The notes under the pieces were generated by a model that was given only the letters and a program-made list of their open reading frames with translations, did no database searches and had not been told where the DNA came from. This document shows positions 39,373-48,874 of a stretch of 64,000 bases of DNA, in pieces. Position numbers and translations under genes: made by a program. The stretch comes from Candidatus Enterococcus myersii (GTDB lineage Bacteria > Bacillota > Bacilli > Lactobacillales > Enterococcaceae). Each line of letters begins with the position of its first letter. The stretch's first letter is position 1. The stretch lies in contig NZ_JAFLVT010000017.1 in assembly GCF_017316025.1 (NCBI RefSeq), forward strand, positions 27,153 to 91,152. Reading direction: 5' to 3'.

Positions 39373-42300
39373 ATGCAGCCACGTACTTTACGCATGAAAA
39401 ATTTTGGTCCATATCTGGATGAAACCGTTGAATTTGGGGCTTTTTTAGATCAAGGCTTGTTTTTGGTCAGCGGGAAAACCGGTGCTGGAAAAACAACAAT
39501 TTTTGATGGAATGACCTTTGCTTTATTCGGTCAAACCTCTGGTAAATTGCGTAGTGGTAAAGAAATGCGTTCCCTTTTTGCGCAGCCGACAGAAGAAACG
39601 GAAGTGACGTTTTCTTTTAGCCATGGCGGCTTACTTTACGAAGTGATGCGACGCCCCGAACAAGAGGTAGCTAAAAAGCGGGGGACTGGTACCACCATAA
39701 GAGCCAGCAAAACAACGCTGACTATTTATGACGAACTAGGAAACGAAAAAAAACAATACACTAAAAATGTCGATTATGAACTTTATCAACTACTACACTT
39801 AACCGCAGACCAGTTTTTCAAAATCATCATGTTACCACAAGGTGAATTTCGTAATTTTCTCGTTGCTTCAAGCACAGATAAAGAACAAGTTTTACGACGC
39901 TTGTTTGACACAGAAATTTACCAAAATTTGCAAACTTGGTTAAAAGAACAAGCAGCCGCTAAAAATCAAAGTATTGCAGAAAAACAAACACAAGCCGCAG
40001 CTTTAGTCGATAGTTTTAAATGGTTTAAAACTGCTGCTGTTTTTTCGACCTTGACTGAAACCCTAACTGCTTGGCAAGGTGATTTAGAAGAATTAGGCAG
40101 GGAGGTCGCCAACCAAACCGAAGTGGTTGCAAACTTAACTGCAAAAAAGAATACGGCCGAAAAACAGTACTATCAAGCAGAAGAGTTAAAACGCAGCTTT
40201 GATGAACTAAAAAAAGTTTTGGAAGAAGAAAGCAAATTAGCCTTAGAAAAAACGGTGATAACACAAAAAAAAGATGAGCAAAATTGGCTCTTGTGGCTCC
40301 AACAACACCTGCCGCTGATCAATTCTGTTAAATTGGCTGCAAGTAAAGTCAATCTTCAAGCTGATAAATTAGCCATCGCAAAAAAAGAATCGCAAAAAAA
40401 TGCGGAAGCACTGGAAATCTGGCAAGAGCAAAGAAAGACTGTAGCAGCGTGGACATCACAGTTAGAGGCAGCGCAAAAGTCGCTTCACAATTTAGAAGTG
40501 AAACTTCCCCAAGCCCAACTATTGGAACAACAACGACAAATACTTGCCACAAAAAAAATTACTAGTGAAAAAACGCAAGCTGAGCTGACAATACTGAATC
40601 AAGCTATTGCTACTTTACAGCTAAGTCTTAGTCAGCAAGAACAGCTCACAAAAAAAAGCAGCCAGTGGCAAAAAACGATGACTGCCTTAACAAAAATACA
40701 GCAAACAGTCCGTGATTATGAAAAATTAATTGAAACAAAAACTTCTCAAAACAAAGAGTTACAGTTGACCAAAAATGCAATGACAAAGTTGCAAGTTACG
40801 ATTCGTAACTTGCAAGCAGAGCTAAAGGATGCAGAAGAAAACTACCGTTTGCAAAAAAGCAATTACGCAAAAGCCATGATTGCCCGATTAAGTTTAGATC
40901 TAGTTTCTGGGGAGGCCTGTCCAGTTTGTGGGGCAACTGAGCATCCTATGGTAGCCCAGCATGATTTGACTTTAAAGACGGTTACAGAAAGTGAAGCTTT
41001 ATTAAATGCAGCTGAAGAAAAAAGAGCAGATTTAGCTGAGGCGCTTGCCCGCAACTATACAAAACAAGAACAATTGACACAAGAAGCAGATAAATTTCAA
41101 AAGCTAATTCTCAAAACCCAAGCAGAAATGACCGACTTAAAAGAGCAGATTACTCGTGATTTTACCCTGTTACAGACAATAGGAGAAAAAGAAGATGTAT
41201 TTACAGCAATCACGCGTTTTTTTGCACAACAAGAACAACTAGGCAATGAGATTCAAAAGGCAAGTGAAACACAAGCTGAAATAGCAGTGAAATTGGCCGA
41301 GAAAAATGAAGAACGCCAAACTTTGACAAGTCGCTACCAAAAAGAAGTTAATCAACTAGAACGACTTAAAGGAGAAGTTGAAAGTTTACAAGGTCAAGTT
41401 GGTAAAAGTGACGCACCTGTTTTACGTCACCAGATTGAAGTTTTCACAACAGAAATCAAAAAACTAAATGCACAATTGCAAAAAGATCAAACCACAGGTG
41501 AAAATTTAAAAGCCGCGGCCAAAAGCTATTACGCACAAATTAAAGAGTTATCAGATTATCATCACGAGGCGCAACTAGAAGTGGAAAAATTAGACGCACA
41601 ACTTACAACAAGCTTAGCGTCTTCTCCACGAGAACTTTCAAAAAAACAGCTGCTAGAGCAATTTGTAGACGAGAAAAAACTACATGAGGTATCAGAAGCA
41701 ATAAAAACGTACGAAAATAAGCTATTGTTAATAAAAGAGCAAAAACAAAAGCTACAAGAACATTTGAAAGAACAAGAAATGCCACAAATTGCCCAAATGG
41801 CGGTTTCTTATGAAAACGCGCAAGTACAATTGCGTGAAAGCCAACAACGGCTTTTACTTTTAAAAGAACAGCAAAAAGATAACGAGCAATTAGTGGCAAA
41901 GTTAAAAACATTGCTTGCTTCCCACGAAAAATCTTTGGCTAAATTGGCAGAAATAGAACAGTTAAGTCAAGTATTGAGTGGGAAAAATACGTATAAAACT
42001 AGTTTAGAACGCTATGTTTTACAAGCTTATTTAGCTGAAATTTTAACATTAGCCAATGTTCGCTTAGAACAGTTGACTAATGGTCGTTATCAATTTAGTT
42101 TAGCGGAAAAATCAGATGGTGGTCGTGGTCAAAAGGGACTAGATATTGATATATATGATGACAATGCAGGGCAAGTGAGACGCGTTCAAACATTATCAGG
42201 TGGTGAAAGCTTTATTGCGGCTTTAGCTTTGGCATTATCTTTAGCCGATGTCATTCAAAATAAGACCGGTGGCATTGCTCTTGATGCTTTGTTTATTGAT

Positions 42301-42489
42301 GAAGGTTTTGGTTCACTAGATGAAGAAGCGTTGGAAATGGCGTTAGAAGCTTTAAGTACACTCGAAACACAAGGAAGGTTAATTGGAATTATTAGTCACG
42401 TACCAGCCTTAAAAGAAAAGATTGTAAGGCAGATAAATGTTAAAACCAATGGTGCCGGTCAAAGTAAGATTGCAGTGAAATTAGCTTAA
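39373..42489 (+). CDS. sbcC: exonuclease SbcCD subunit C
   Basis: A 1038-residue SMC/Rad50-like ATPase. Walker A is SGKTGAGKTTIFDG, two long coiled-coil arms follow, and the zinc hook is GEACPVCGATEHP near residue 515. The signature is QTLSGGESFIAAL and Walker B is DALFIDEGFGSLDEE near the C-terminus. It partners SbcD (M2R4-type complex) in double-strand break and palindrome processing. AAGGAGG precedes the ATG. The length is normal and both ATPase halves are intact. Confidence 0.95.
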   Translation: MQPRTLRMKNFGPYLDETVEFGAFLDQGLFLVSGKTGAGKTTIFDGMTFALFGQTSGKLRSGKEMRSLFAQPTEETEVTFSFSHGGLLYEVMRRPEQEVAKKRGTGTTIRASKTTLTIYDELGNEKKQYTKNVDYELYQLLHLTADQFFKIIMLPQGEFRNFLVASSTDKEQVLRRLFDTEIYQNLQTWLKEQAAAKNQSIAEKQTQAAALVDSFKWFKTAAVFSTLTETLTAWQGDLEELGREVANQTEVVANLTAKKNTAEKQYYQAEELKRSFDELKKVLEEESKLALEKTVITQKKDEQNWLLWLQQHLPLINSVKLAASKVNLQADKLAIAKKESQKNAEALEIWQEQRKTVAAWTSQLEAAQKSLHNLEVKLPQAQLLEQQRQILATKKITSEKTQAELTILNQAIATLQLSLSQQEQLTKKSSQWQKTMTALTKIQQTVRDYEKLIETKTSQNKELQLTKNAMTKLQVTIRNLQAELKDAEENYRLQKSNYAKAMIARLSLDLVSGEACPVCGATEHPMVAQHDLTLKTVTESEALLNAAEEKRADLAEALARNYTKQEQLTQEADKFQKLILKTQAEMTDLKEQITRDFTLLQTIGEKEDVFTAITRFFAQQEQLGNEIQKASETQAEIAVKLAEKNEERQTLTSRYQKEVNQLERLKGEVESLQGQVGKSDAPVLRHQIEVFTTEIKKLNAQLQKDQTTGENLKAAAKSYYAQIKELSDYHHEAQLEVEKLDAQLTTSLASSPRELSKKQLLEQFVDEKKLHEVSEAIKTYENKLLLIKEQKQKLQEHLKEQEMPQIAQMAVSYENAQVQLRESQQRLLLLKEQQKDNEQLVAKLKTLLASHEKSLAKLAEIEQLSQVLSGKNTYKTSLERYVLQAYLAEILTLANVRLEQLTNGRYQFSLAEKSDGGRGQKGLDIDIYDDNAGQVRRVQTLSGGESFIAALALALSLADVIQNKTGGIALDALFIDEGFGSLDEEALEMALEALSTLETQGRLIGIISHVPALKEKIVRQINVKTNGAGQSKIAVKLA

Positions 42490-42537
42490 CAAATAACAGC
42501 TTATGCTGTTTGCAAATATTAGATGGGAGAGATTTGG

Positions 42538-45500
42538 GTGAAGTGGAGTATTCCTGAAAAAGTGATTGAACGAGGGCGTACATACCTCAATGAAGGAAGA
42601 GTACTATCAGTAACGCCGGATCCGGCCAATAAAGTTTGGCATGCTGTTGTATTAGGTAGTGAAGAATATTTGGTGGATTTGGATGCTACTGCCAAAGAAG
42701 AAGATTATTGTCAGTGCCCTTACTGGGAAGAACACCATTATTGTAAACATACAGTGGCAGTCGAATTATTTTTGCGTCAACAAGGCAAGACGCGTTTTAT
42801 GAGCAGTATGGAAGTTCCAGTCAAAAGTAAATTTTCAACAGCAGAAATGTTTACCAACGGTTTTGCCAAATTAAAATTACCAGTAGCAGAAGGGCCGGCA
42901 GTACCGTTACGTTTACAGTTTAATATAGAAGCAATTGAGACGAATCCTTATCATAAAGAATTGGCAGTTTTTGGGATTAGTTTAAAGGTTGGCCAGCGGG
43001 GTGTTGCCCGCAATTATATTGTAAAAAATATTTATAAATTTCTCCAAGCCTATTCAGAGCATAAAAAAATCCTCATTAATAAACAGCATAGTTTTCTAAT
43101 TGAACCAGCTGCTTTTAGCCCAGACGTTAATGAAGCATTAGATGTTTTGTGGGGAATGGCACAGACACAACAATTAATGGGGCAAACTGGAATTTTAGTC
43201 AATGGCAAATTAGACAAAAAATACTTATTGGTTCCAATTGGTTGGGGCCAAAAATTATTAACGATGCTAGGAAATTTAGGCGGAACATTTTCCTACGATG
43301 AAAAGAAACTAAATCCAATTGTCTTTTCTGACGTTACATTACCACTAGAATTTACCGTCAAAAAAGTTGAAGACCAATTCATTTTAGAAATTGAAAAAGA
43401 CTACGATCAAGTATTTAACTATTATCATTGGGGCGTAATCGATGAACAAATTCACCCATTGTCTAGTTGCCAACAAGAAATTTATTTAACGTTGGATCAG
43501 TTATTAAAAAGAATAGAAAAAAAAGAAATTCCTTATGCCAAAAAGGAATTATCGGTTTTATTTAAGCAAGTCTTACCATTATTGCGTCAAATCGGGAATG
43601 TTACAATTGCAAAAGAAGTTTATCGCTATATTAGCGATGAAGATTTAGCAATCAGTTTTATCTTGCGCAAGAAAAAAGGTCAGGTTGCAGTTGAATTGCA
43701 ATTTGCATATGGCAATGCGATCTTCTCCAGCGATGCTACGCATAATGTTGTTGAAGAAAATCAGCCCGAGGTACTAAGGGATTACCAAAAAGAAGATCGT
43801 GCACGTCATTTGTTGCAACAACAAGGCTACGTGGAAAATGATACCGGCTTTAGTAAAGATTTGCCGACTGGCAGTGGACTGTATTATTTTTTCACGCGGG
43901 AACTGCCAACTTTACAACAACTAGGTACAGTTAAGCTGGGTAAAAAATTGCGAGAATTGTATTTGGATGCCCATAAGATTGAACCAGAAGTTAAAGTGGA
44001 CAGTGATGGTTCTTGGTTAGATGTTCACTTTGATATCTCAGGTATTGGTGAAAAAGAAATTGATAATATTTTGCAAAGCTTATTAAATCAAGATGCTTTT
44101 TACACGCTAACTAATGGGCAGATATTGTCACTGGAAACACCAGAATTTCAAGAAACCAGCGCGATTTTACAAAAATTGCGACAAACAAATAGTCAAGACG
44201 GCGTCATAAAAATGCCGTTAAACCAAGGTTTGGTTTTACAAGAGCAGCTAAAAACAGCGAATGTCGCGTTTAGTGATAACTTTACCCAAATGGCCAAAGA
44301 TTTAACGCATCCTGAAAACTATCCTGTGGCTTTGCCTGAAGGTTTAAATGCGGACTTACGCCCTTATCAAGTAACGGGTTTTCGTTGGTTAAAAATGTTG
44401 TCTCATTACCAATTTGGCGGAATTTTGGCCGATGAAATGGGTTTAGGGAAAACATTACAGACCATTGCTTATCTTTTATCAGAAAAGCAAGAAAAAGCTA
44501 GTAGGACAACGTTAATCGTGGCACCGGCTAGTTTAACTTTCAACTGGTTAGCGGAGTTAAAGAAATTTGCCCCAAGTTTGAAAGCAGTGGTGGTGGGTGG
44601 CAATAAGCATGAGCGGATGCAGTGTTTAAGTCAACCGGTGGATATTTACATCACTTCTTACGCTAGTTTGCGTCAAGATATTGCCCTTTATCAAGAATTA
44701 ACTTTAGACCAATTAATCCTAGATGAAGCTCAAATGGTGAAAAACGCGGCTACAAAAACAGCAAAAGCCTTACGCTCTTTAGTTATTCCGAATCGGTTTG
44801 CTTTGAGTGGGACCCCAATTGAAAATAATTTAGAAGAATTGTGGTCGTTATTTGAAATGATTATGCCAGGCTTTTTCCCAAGTCAGCAACGTTATCGCCA
44901 ATTATCAGCCGAACAAATTGCCCAAATGATTAAGCCTTTTGTTTTACGACGGGATAAAGCCACCGTCTTAAAAGACTTACCAGAAAAATTGGAAACCAAT
45001 TATTACAGTGCCTTAACCGAAGATCAAAAGAAAATTTATTTGGCATATTTACGGCAAATGCGCGAAGAAATCAGTCAAATGGATGCGGCTGCCTTTAAGA
45101 AAAATCGAATCAGTATTTTGGCCGGCCTAACGCGCTTGCGGCAAATTTGTTGTGATCCGAAATTATTCATTGACGATTATACCGGAACGTCGGGTAAATT
45201 AGAGCAAGTAAAAGATCTAATTCAAGCGGCTCAAGAAAATGGCCGGCGGGTTTTATTGTTCTCGCAATTTACCGGTATGCTGACAATTATTGAAGAAGAG
45301 TTAGCTAAATTAGGTTATGATAGTTTTTATTTGCGGGGGAGTACACCACCAAAAAATCGGATTGAAATGGTAGATGCTTTTAACAAAGGGGAGAAGGATG
45401 TCTTTTTGATTTCTCTAAAGGCTGGTGGAACTGGCTTGAACTTGACCGGAGCAGATACGGTGATCCTTTACGACTTATGGTGGAATCCGGCTGTAGAAGA

Positions 45501-45708
45501 ACAAGCGGCCGGGCGCGCTCATCGGATTGGTCAAGAAAAAGTAGTTGAAGTGTGGCGCATGATTGCAGAAGGAACTATTGAAGAGCGGATGAATGCCTTG
45601 CAACAAGACAAACGGGAATTGTTCCAAAAAGTTATCCAGGGCAATGAAACACAACTCCAACAACTGACAGAAGCAGATATTCGCATGATTTTAAGTGCGA
45701 GAGAATAA
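42538..45708 (+). CDS. SNF2-family DEAD/DEAH helicase with SWIM zinc finger
   Basis: A 1056-residue protein. The N-terminus holds a SWIM zinc finger (CQCPYWEEHHYCKHTVAVEL, the CxCx7CxH pattern near residue 60). A bacterial SNF2-associated region follows to about residue 590, then the Swi2/Snf2 ATPase: DEMGLGKTLQT (motif I), LDEAQMVKN (II), ALSGTPIENN (III), FSQFTGML (IV), KAGGTGLNLTGADTV (V) and AAGRAHRIGQ (VI). Such proteins are thought to displace proteins such as RNA polymerase from DNA. The GTG at 42538 follows GGGAGAG at good spacing; an ATG five codons earlier overlaps it. It lies 48 bp after sbcC and probably shares its transcript. Confidence 0.9.
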   Translation: MKWSIPEKVIERGRTYLNEGRVLSVTPDPANKVWHAVVLGSEEYLVDLDATAKEEDYCQCPYWEEHHYCKHTVAVELFLRQQGKTRFMSSMEVPVKSKFSTAEMFTNGFAKLKLPVAEGPAVPLRLQFNIEAIETNPYHKELAVFGISLKVGQRGVARNYIVKNIYKFLQAYSEHKKILINKQHSFLIEPAAFSPDVNEALDVLWGMAQTQQLMGQTGILVNGKLDKKYLLVPIGWGQKLLTMLGNLGGTFSYDEKKLNPIVFSDVTLPLEFTVKKVEDQFILEIEKDYDQVFNYYHWGVIDEQIHPLSSCQQEIYLTLDQLLKRIEKKEIPYAKKELSVLFKQVLPLLRQIGNVTIAKEVYRYISDEDLAISFILRKKKGQVAVELQFAYGNAIFSSDATHNVVEENQPEVLRDYQKEDRARHLLQQQGYVENDTGFSKDLPTGSGLYYFFTRELPTLQQLGTVKLGKKLRELYLDAHKIEPEVKVDSDGSWLDVHFDISGIGEKEIDNILQSLLNQDAFYTLTNGQILSLETPEFQETSAILQKLRQTNSQDGVIKMPLNQGLVLQEQLKTANVAFSDNFTQMAKDLTHPENYPVALPEGLNADLRPYQVTGFRWLKMLSHYQFGGILADEMGLGKTLQTIAYLLSEKQEKASRTTLIVAPASLTFNWLAELKKFAPSLKAVVVGGNKHERMQCLSQPVDIYITSYASLRQDIALYQELTLDQLILDEAQMVKNAATKTAKALRSLVIPNRFALSGTPIENNLEELWSLFEMIMPGFFPSQQRYRQLSAEQIAQMIKPFVLRRDKATVLKDLPEKLETNYYSALTEDQKKIYLAYLRQMREEISQMDAAAFKKNRISILAGLTRLRQICCDPKLFIDDYTGTSGKLEQVKDLIQAAQENGRRVLLFSQFTGMLTIIEEELAKLGYDSFYLRGSTPPKNRIEMVDAFNKGEKDVFLISLKAGGTGLNLTGADTVILYDLWWNPAVEEQAAGRAHRIGQEKVVEVWRMIAEGTIEERMNALQQDKRELFQKVIQGNETQLQQLTEADIRMILSARE

Positions 45709-45726
45709 ATGAACGACAGGTAAAAT

Positions 45727-45770
45727 AAAAGGCAGTAGGACCACTAAAAAGTAGTCTTACTGCCTTTTTT
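45727..45770 (+). terminator. terminator of the sbcDC-SNF2 unit
   Basis: AAAAGGCAGTAGGAC pairs with GTCTTACTGCCTTTT, with T-run. Bases 45771-45937 show nothing further. Confidence 0.88.
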
Positions 45771-45937
45771 ATAATAGGAAAAAGGATCAATTTTTTACCA
45801 AGCTGAATCGCTTTATGATAAGTTTATCTATGACTAGTTTTTCAAACTAAGCATCGTGATAGGCAGGTAAACTTTCTTGAAATCTTAGCTTAATATGTGA
45901 AAGTAAAGGGAGTTTGAACTGCTTTTCATATCGCTGA

Positions 45938-46654
45938 TTACTCAGCGAAAATTGCCTTAATTGTTGGGGTTAGTTGCGCAAATGAAGTCAGTTCAATATC
46001 TTGAACTGCTTGCTCTCCAGCTGGAATTTGACGGTTACGGTGATTAAACCACAAAGATTTCCAGCCAGCGCTTTTAGCGCCAACAACATCATTTTCAAAA
46101 CTATCTCCGACATATAATGTATTTTCTGCAGTAAGATTAAACTCTTTTTCAGCGAGCTGGAAAATTTCGCGATCAGGTTTTTGAAAACCTGTTGCCTGTG
46201 AAATAATGACGTTATCTTCTTTAACCCAGTTTAAAAGATTTAGTTGGATAACTTTTTTGTATTGGTGGTCAGTCGGGCCGTTTGTGATGATACTGATTGG
46301 AATATTTTGGGCCTTTAAAAAGTTTAATGTTTCAAAAACAGCATCGTGCATGACGATATTGTCCAACTCTTCTTCATAAATTTTTTGAAATTCTAAAGCT
46401 GTGGCCTCTGTGATTTGTGGATAGTCCAAATCCTTCAAAGACTCCATGATGCGTAAGTTACGCATATACGTTAATGTCCATTCTCCTTTGGCAACTTTGC
46501 AAAATGTTTCGTCGCTATGAAAACGAAAACGAATGTAAAGGTCGTGCATGTCGTTATCTGTTACTAAAGGAATAATACGGTGTACAGCGTTGCGAAAAGG
46601 TTGCTGTTGGTCATAAATTGTGTCATCGACGTCAAAAACAATTGCGTTAATCAA
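45938..46654 (-). CDS. HAD-superfamily hydrolase (YjjG-like)
   Basis: A 238-residue HAD hydrolase with a helical cap (class I). Motif I is VFDVDDTIYD, motif II is SIITNGPTD, motif III includes the lysine in FQKPDREIF, and motif IV is YVGDSFENDVVGA. The DDT form of motif I and the TNG motif resemble YjjG-type nucleotide phosphatases. A TTG start at 46654 with GAAGGGA upstream is used; no in-frame ATG with a site exists nearby. It stands at the edge of a long gene-free region. Confidence 0.83.
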   Translation of the reverse strand: MINAIVFDVDDTIYDQQQPFRNAVHRIIPLVTDNDMHDLYIRFRFHSDETFCKVAKGEWTLTYMRNLRIMESLKDLDYPQITEATALEFQKIYEEELDNIVMHDAVFETLNFLKAQNIPISIITNGPTDHQYKKVIQLNLLNWVKEDNVIISQATGFQKPDREIFQLAEKEFNLTAENTLYVGDSFENDVVGAKSAGWKSLWFNHRNRQIPAGEQAVQDIELTSFAQLTPTIKAIFAE

Positions 46655-47536
46655 AAAAGGCCATTCCCTTCAAATTTTCTGCAAATTTCATAATATCCTG
46701 ATTCATTCTAACGAAAAGGATAGCAGTTTTAAAGAGTAAAAAGTTGATTTATAAAGGTTTTCTTTACCTAATTAAGAACAAACCTTTTGATAATAGGCAA
46801 AATTATATTACAGTTCTTTTTACTTAAAAAACAATTGTGATAATCACAAAGGAAGGAATTATAAAAAAACGAAGGTCATTTTAGTTAATGCTAAATACTC
46901 AAAAATTAAGTTAATTTAAAAGAAATAAGACAAAAAAAATTATTTAAAGGGCAATATCATTTTGTTTCTGAATTTTCTGAAAAAGAGATTTTTTCAAAGA
47001 ATAATTAAAAAAACTTTTTTTTCAAATGATATTTTCACAATCTCACTACTGATTTTTTGTTAGTAATTTATTACAGATTACCGCTAAAAAAAAGAAAGAA
47101 AATAACGCGATTTCTATTTGAGACTATCTTTTTTTTAGGTATTTGCAAAAAACAGGGATAAAAAGGGCGATAAATGCCGATAAATTTGTCTAGACAATTT
47201 TATTGTTGTGAATGCAACAAAATTTAAAAAACGAAATTACAGAAATTATATAACAAATTTTCTGTTTGTGTTACAGTGTTTTTTTCATTTTTAAACTGTG
47301 CTATATATAAGCAAGTAAATGGCATTTAAATTTGATAATTCTAATCTTTCTAACGTGAAAATCGATGAAAACGTATGTAAGTTAGGAATGTGTCATTAAG
47401 ATAACTTTAATTTTTTAAAACTTTTTTTGAGAAAAGGGTAGTATTTTTTTTTTCAATTAGGTATAATGAACTCAGATGAAATTATAAGTGATGTCACAAA
47501 GAGATTACTTATATAATAAAAAAGGAGTGATACACG
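46655..47536. other. 882-bp AT-rich gene-free region upstream of spxA
   Basis: No reading frame with a ribosome binding site is present on either strand over almost 900 bp, by far the longest gap in the window. It is very AT-rich, with many homopolymer A/T runs. A GGAAGG site at 46851-46856 is followed by ATA AAA AAA rather than ATG and soon a stop, which looks like a decayed start. Visible signals are a 15-bp palindrome at 46835-46849, an ACAGAAA...TTTCTGT inverted repeat at about 47239-47265, and TATAAT at 47462-47467 as the probable spxA minus-10. It may be a degraded gene, a complex spxA control region, or both. Confidence 0.6.
46835..46849. promoter_or_regulatory. perfect 7-1-7 palindrome (FUR-family-like operator)
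   Basis: TTGTGATAATCACAA is a perfect dyad of two heptamers around one base, the geometry of Fur/PerR/Zur boxes. The heptamer differs from the textbook PerR (TTATAAT) and Zur forms, so the cognate regulator is uncertain. It is 690 bp from spxA and 180 bp from the divergent HAD gene start. Confidence 0.35.
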
Positions 47537-47935
47537 TTGTTGACACTTTATACTTCCCCTAGCTGTACATCGTGCAGAAAAGCTCGCGCGTGGTTGCAAG
47601 AGCACGAAATTCCCTTTGTAGAACGCAACATTTTTTCAGAACCTTTGAATATCACTGAATTAAAAGCGATTTTACAAATGACTGAAGACGGCACCGAAGA
47701 AATTATTTCTACTCGGTCAAAAGTCTTCCAAAAATTGAATATTGATTTAGATGAATTACCATTAAAAGAATTGCTAGATTTGGTACAAAACAACCCTGGT
47801 TTATTACGTCGTCCAATTATGATCGACGAAAAACGTCTACAAGTTGGTTTTAATGAAGATGAAATCAGACGTTTCTTACCACGCGAAGTACGCCAATTAG
47901 AATTACGGCATGCACAATTAATGGCTGGATTATAA
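47537..47935 (+). CDS. spxA: transcriptional regulator SpxA
   Basis: A 132-residue ArsC-fold regulator that binds the RNA polymerase alpha C-terminal domain and switches on thiol-stress genes. The redox switch is Cys10-Thr-Ser-Cys13 in [12 protein letters not shown]. The RRPIMID segment near residue 92 is also conserved. Translation starts at TTG (47537) after AAGGAGTGA. SpxA levels are set by ClpXP with the adaptor SpxH, whose gene lies 4 kb downstream. A TATAAT at 47462 is the probable promoter element. Many Lactobacillales carry a second spx elsewhere. Confidence 0.95.
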   Translation: MLTLYTSPSCTSCRKARAWLQEHEIPFVERNIFSEPLNITELKAILQMTEDGTEEIISTRSKVFQKLNIDLDELPLKELLDLVQNNPGLLRRPIMIDEKRLQVGFNEDEIRRFLPREVRQLELRHAQLMAGL

Positions 47936-47942
47936 AAGTTTT

Positions 47943-47974
47943 GACTGCTACATATTTTGTGGCAGTCTTTTTTT
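47943..47974 (+). terminator. terminator of spxA
   Basis: GACTGCTA/TGGCAGTC stem (one G-T pair) with T7. Confidence 0.85.
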
Positions 47975-48141
47975 ACGCTATTTTAAGCCGTTAGTGGGTT
48001 TTAGCGGTTCTAAAAAAATTTTTAAAGACAGCGTTTTTTTGAACTACTTTAAGATTTACTAAATCACGAGGTTTTTCTTTACATTTGATAAGGTTCCGTT
48101 ACAATGTAGCTATAATGTTAGAAAAGCGAGGTGTAGCTAAG

Positions 48142-48795
48142 ATGGAAATGGAACATATTAACGAAAATACAATTCGTGTTCTCATTAAAAGCGAAGATTT
48201 AGCTGCCCGGGGAATTACCTTTTTAGATTTATTAGGTAACCACAATGAAATTGAGAACTTCTTTTATAGTATTTTAGAAGAAGTTGATGTCAACGAAGAA
48301 TTCAAAGGCAGTGAAGCTGTCACTTTCCAAGTTTTGCCAAAAGGTGATGGTTTGGAATTATTTATCAGTAAGAATATTCCGAATGAAGAATTTAATAATT
48401 TGGAACAAATTGCTGATGGCAGTGCTGAAGAGGTGAGTGATTTCTTGAAAAAGCATATTGCAGAACAATTACAAGAAGTCGAAGAGACAGAAGAAGAAAC
48501 AACGGATATCAAACGCGATTACGTCTTTGAAATGATAGATTTTGAGCAAATGATTCAATTGGCCCATGAATTTGAGGGCGAAGGAATTGTAAGTAATCTT
48601 TATGAGTTGAATCATTTTTATTTCTTGGAAATTCGTTTCACAGATGAATACTTATTAAAAAATCAAATTGACGATTACTTAGCGTACTTAAGTGAATTTG
48701 CTCGTTTGAGTCAAGTAACGCCAGAAGTGCTAGCCGAACACGGTAAGCTTTTGATGGAACTTGATGCTTTAGGAATTACCCGTCGTTACTTTTGA
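48142..48795 (+). CDS. mecA: Clp adaptor protein MecA
   Basis: A 217-residue MecA adaptor. The N-terminal substrate-binding domain (about 1-85) starts with MEHINENTIRVLIKSEDLAARGITFLDLLG, in which IRV...L..RG is typical. An acidic linker (EEVEETEEETTD) follows, then the C-terminal ClpC-binding domain with FEFEGEGIVSNLYEL-like sequence. MecA delivers ComK, ComX-type and other regulators to ClpCP. The ATG at 48142 is taken, with GCGAGGTG upstream; the longer frame from 48085 starts before the ribosome binding site. Monocistronic. Confidence 0.92.
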   Translation: MEMEHINENTIRVLIKSEDLAARGITFLDLLGNHNEIENFFYSILEEVDVNEEFKGSEAVTFQVLPKGDGLELFISKNIPNEEFNNLEQIADGSAEEVSDFLKKHIAEQLQEVEETEEETTDIKRDYVFEMIDFEQMIQLAHEFEGEGIVSNLYELNHFYFLEIRFTDEYLLKNQIDDYLAYLSEFARLSQVTPEVLAEHGKLLMELDALGITRRYF

Positions 48796-48797
48796 TA

Positions 48798-48829
48798 AAA
48801 AAGATCTGGATTTTTCCAGGTCTTTTTTT
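48798..48829 (+). terminator. terminator of mecA
   Basis: GATCTGGA/TCCAGGTC stem flanked by A6 and T7. Confidence 0.88.
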
Positions 48830-48874
48830 GTTGCCCCTAGCTAAATAGTGCGTAAGTTCTTATGGGGGAGATAA

